Shown: positions 62,531 to 64,000 of the stretch, one piece after another
Layout of the letters: each line of letters starts with the position of its first letter
How positions within the stretch are numbered: position 1 is the first letter of the stretch
From: Hippophae tibetana
Lineage: Eukaryota > Streptophyta > Magnoliopsida > Rosales > Elaeagnaceae
Assembly: GCA_037013495.1 (NCBI GenBank)
Contig: CM072810.1
Coordinates: forward strand, 51,570,843 to 51,634,842
Reading direction: 5' to 3'
Length of the DNA stretch: 64,000 nt
The notes under the pieces: generated by a model
What the model was told of the DNA's origin: nothing
Database searches by the model: none
The model's input: only the letters and a program-made list of their open reading frames with translations
Program-made: the position numbers and the translations under genes

Positions 62531-64000
62531 CGGGATGCTTGAACGGTCACCTTTAATCCTCGTTCAAACCTCACACCAAGTCACGAGGATGTTACACCCC
62601 GTGCACGACACAAGTCATTCTAAATGACACTTGGATACAACATAGAAAGGTTACCCACAACAACGAGAGCAGGGATGGTACTTATCTCGGTTGCATCATT
62701 CCGTGTCTTGTAACCGAACTTCACCTCGAACTTGTGCTTTTATGGGATACAAATCGGAGATCATGTTTTGATACCAAAGATAGGAAAAATAGCGAATCCT
62801 TTGTTCCTAAAGCTTAAGTTTTCAATACGGGACGCTTGAACGGTCACCTTTAATCCTCGTTCAAAGCTCACACCAAGTCACGAGGATGTTACACCCCGTG
62901 CACGACACAAGTCATTCTAAATGACACTTGGATACAACATAGAAAGGTTACCCACAACAACGAGCGCAGGGATGGTACTTATCTCGGTTGCATCATTCCG
63001 TCTCTTGTAACCGAACTTCACCTCGAACTTGTGCTTTTATGGGATACAAATCGGAGATCATGTTTTGATACCAAAGATAGGAAAAATAGCGAATCCTTCG
63101 TTCCTAAAGCTTAAGCTTTCAATACGGGACGCTTGAACGGTCACCTATAATCCTCGTTCAAACCTCACACCAAGTCACGAGGATGTTACACCCCGTGCAC
63201 GACACAAGTCATTCTAAATGACAATTGGATACAACATAGAAAGGTTACCCACAACAACGAGCGCAGGGATGGTACTTATCTCGGTTGCATCATTCCGTCT
63301 CTTGTAACCGAACTTCACCTCGAACTTGTGTTTTTATGGGATACAAATCGGAGATCATGTTTTGATACCAAAGATAGGAAAAATAGCGAATCCTTCCTTC
63401 CTAAAGCTAAAGCTTTCAATACGGGACCCTTGAACGGTCACCCTTAACTTGTTCAAAGCTCACACCAAGTCACGAGGATGTTACCCCCCATGCAGACACA
63501 AGTCATTCTAAATGACATTTGGAAACAACATAGAAAGGTTACCCACAACAACGAACCCAGGGATGGTCCTTACCTCGGTTGCATCATTCCGTCTCTTGTA
63601 AGCGAACTTCACCTCTAACTTGTGCTTTTATGGGATACAAATCGGAGATCATATTTTGCTACCAAACATAGGAAAAATAGATAATCCTTCCTTCCTAAAC
63701 CTTAATCTTTCAATACGGGACGCTTGAACGGTCACCTTTAATCCTCGTTCAAAACTCACACCAAGTCACGAGGATGTTACACCCCGTGCACGACACAAGT
63801 CATTCTAAATGACACTTGGATACAACATAGAAAGGTTACCCACAACAACGAGCGCAGGGATGGTACTTATCTCGGTTGCATCATTCCGTCTCTTGTAACC
63901 GAACTTCACCTCGAACTTGTGCTTTTATGGGATACAAATCGGAGATCATGTTTTGATACCAAAGATAGGAAAAATAGCGAATCCTTCGTTCCTAAAGCTT
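62531..64000 (+). repeat. Right-edge segment, A-rich, cut by window end
   Basis: Starts: A 62531, A 62828, A 63125, B 63422, A 63716. The last monomer is cut after 285 bp, ending at AAAGCTT. Markers include CGAGAGCAGG and CCGTGTCTTG (62531), CCTTTGTTCC with AAGTTTTC (entering 62828), CACCTATAATCC (63125) and GACAATTGGATAC (near 63222). No boundary, telomere motif or flanking unique sequence is reached. Confidence 0.9.

Larger units (their letters stand above)
1..64000 (+). repeat. Satellite DNA array, ~297 bp monomer, head-to-tail
   Basis: The whole window is one tandem array. Landmarks such as GATCATGTTTTG, CGGGAC, GGTTACCCACAACAACGA and AAGCTTAA recur every 294-297 bp from end to end, always in the same orientation. 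By eye there are 216 monomer starts: 150 class A, 64 class B and 2 mosaics. No interval departs from the period by more than about 8 bp, so there is no room for an inserted gene or transposon. Both window ends fall inside a monomer, so the true array is longer than 64 kb. Such arrays in eukaryotes typically form centromeric, pericentromeric or subtelomeric heterochromatin; which applies here cannot be read from the sequence. Confidence 0.98.

Noticed and set aside
1-64000. CRISPR array
   Set aside because: The period is ~297 bp and the whole period is conserved; there are no short repeats separated by unique spacers.
1-64000. 5S or other rRNA gene cluster, tRNA cluster
   Set aside because: The ~297 bp period is in the range of 5S units, but no 5S internal control motifs or 5S gene body are seen, and no tRNA cloverleaf could be traced in a monomer.
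1-64000. Telomere-type repeat or subtelomeric boundary
   Set aside because: No TTTAGGG or TTAGGG runs occur, and neither window end leaves the satellite.
1-64000. Bacterial origin iterons or integron cassette array
   Set aside because: The scale, purity, A/B higher-order structure and lack of any gene in 64 kb do not fit a prokaryotic replicon.
1-64000. Inverted segments or strand switches in the array
   Set aside because: All landmarks were found only in the + orientation; no stretch reads as the reverse complement of the monomer.

Overview
The window is one uninterrupted, head-to-tail satellite DNA array from base 1 to base 64000. I find no gene, RNA gene, transposon, CRISPR array or unique sequence. 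A long array of about 297 bp monomers organised into higher-order repeats points to a eukaryotic nuclear chromosome: a centromeric, pericentromeric or other heterochromatic block. A plant is my best guess, but nothing in the sequence proves the taxon and I do not recognise this satellite as a named family.

Monomers are cut here at the CGGGAC motif. On that phase there is a 69 bp tail of one monomer, then 216 monomers, the last cut off after 285 bp by the window end. They fall into two classes that look roughly 90% alike by eye. Class A is normally 297 bp (150 copies) and class B normally 294 bp (64 copies). Two more (48617, 62234) are A/B mosaics. B is shorter by one 2 bp gap and one 1 bp gap. 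B monomers are almost always separated by one or more A monomers. The commonest spacing is one B every three monomers (A-A-B, 888 bp; 37 of 63 intervals). Only one B-B neighbour pair exists (50394/50688).

Layout: 1-5988 irregular A/B order with a 591 bp B-A dimer duplicated at 1255; 5989-12207 a 2073 bp 7-mer in three copies; 12208-17834 a different 2073/2074 bp 7-mer in two full copies plus a part, carrying an EcoRI-site B variant; 17835-22270 a 2662 bp 9-mer, one copy and a part; 22271-30854 a 3848 bp 13-mer followed by a 4736 bp copy that gained an extra 888 bp trimer; 30855-35592 an 8-mer at 2369 bp offset; 35593-43880 a 4144 bp 14-mer in two adjacent copies, built partly of 1185 bp tetramers; 42700-45655 a 1478 bp pentamer in two copies; 47138-50687 a 2071 bp offset repeat; 51870-58384 nested repeats at 3253 and 2366 bp offsets with an 887 bp trimer duplication; 58385-62530 mainly A-A-B trimers; 62531-64000 mostly A.

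The biology readable here is how the array was made: repeated unequal exchange or local amplification of blocks of 2 to 16 monomers, regional subtype homogenisation, short conversion-like patches, and mosaic monomers that mark exchange points. Monomer counts, classes and offsets were read by eye, so single-base details in the near-identical blocks deserve a computed check.
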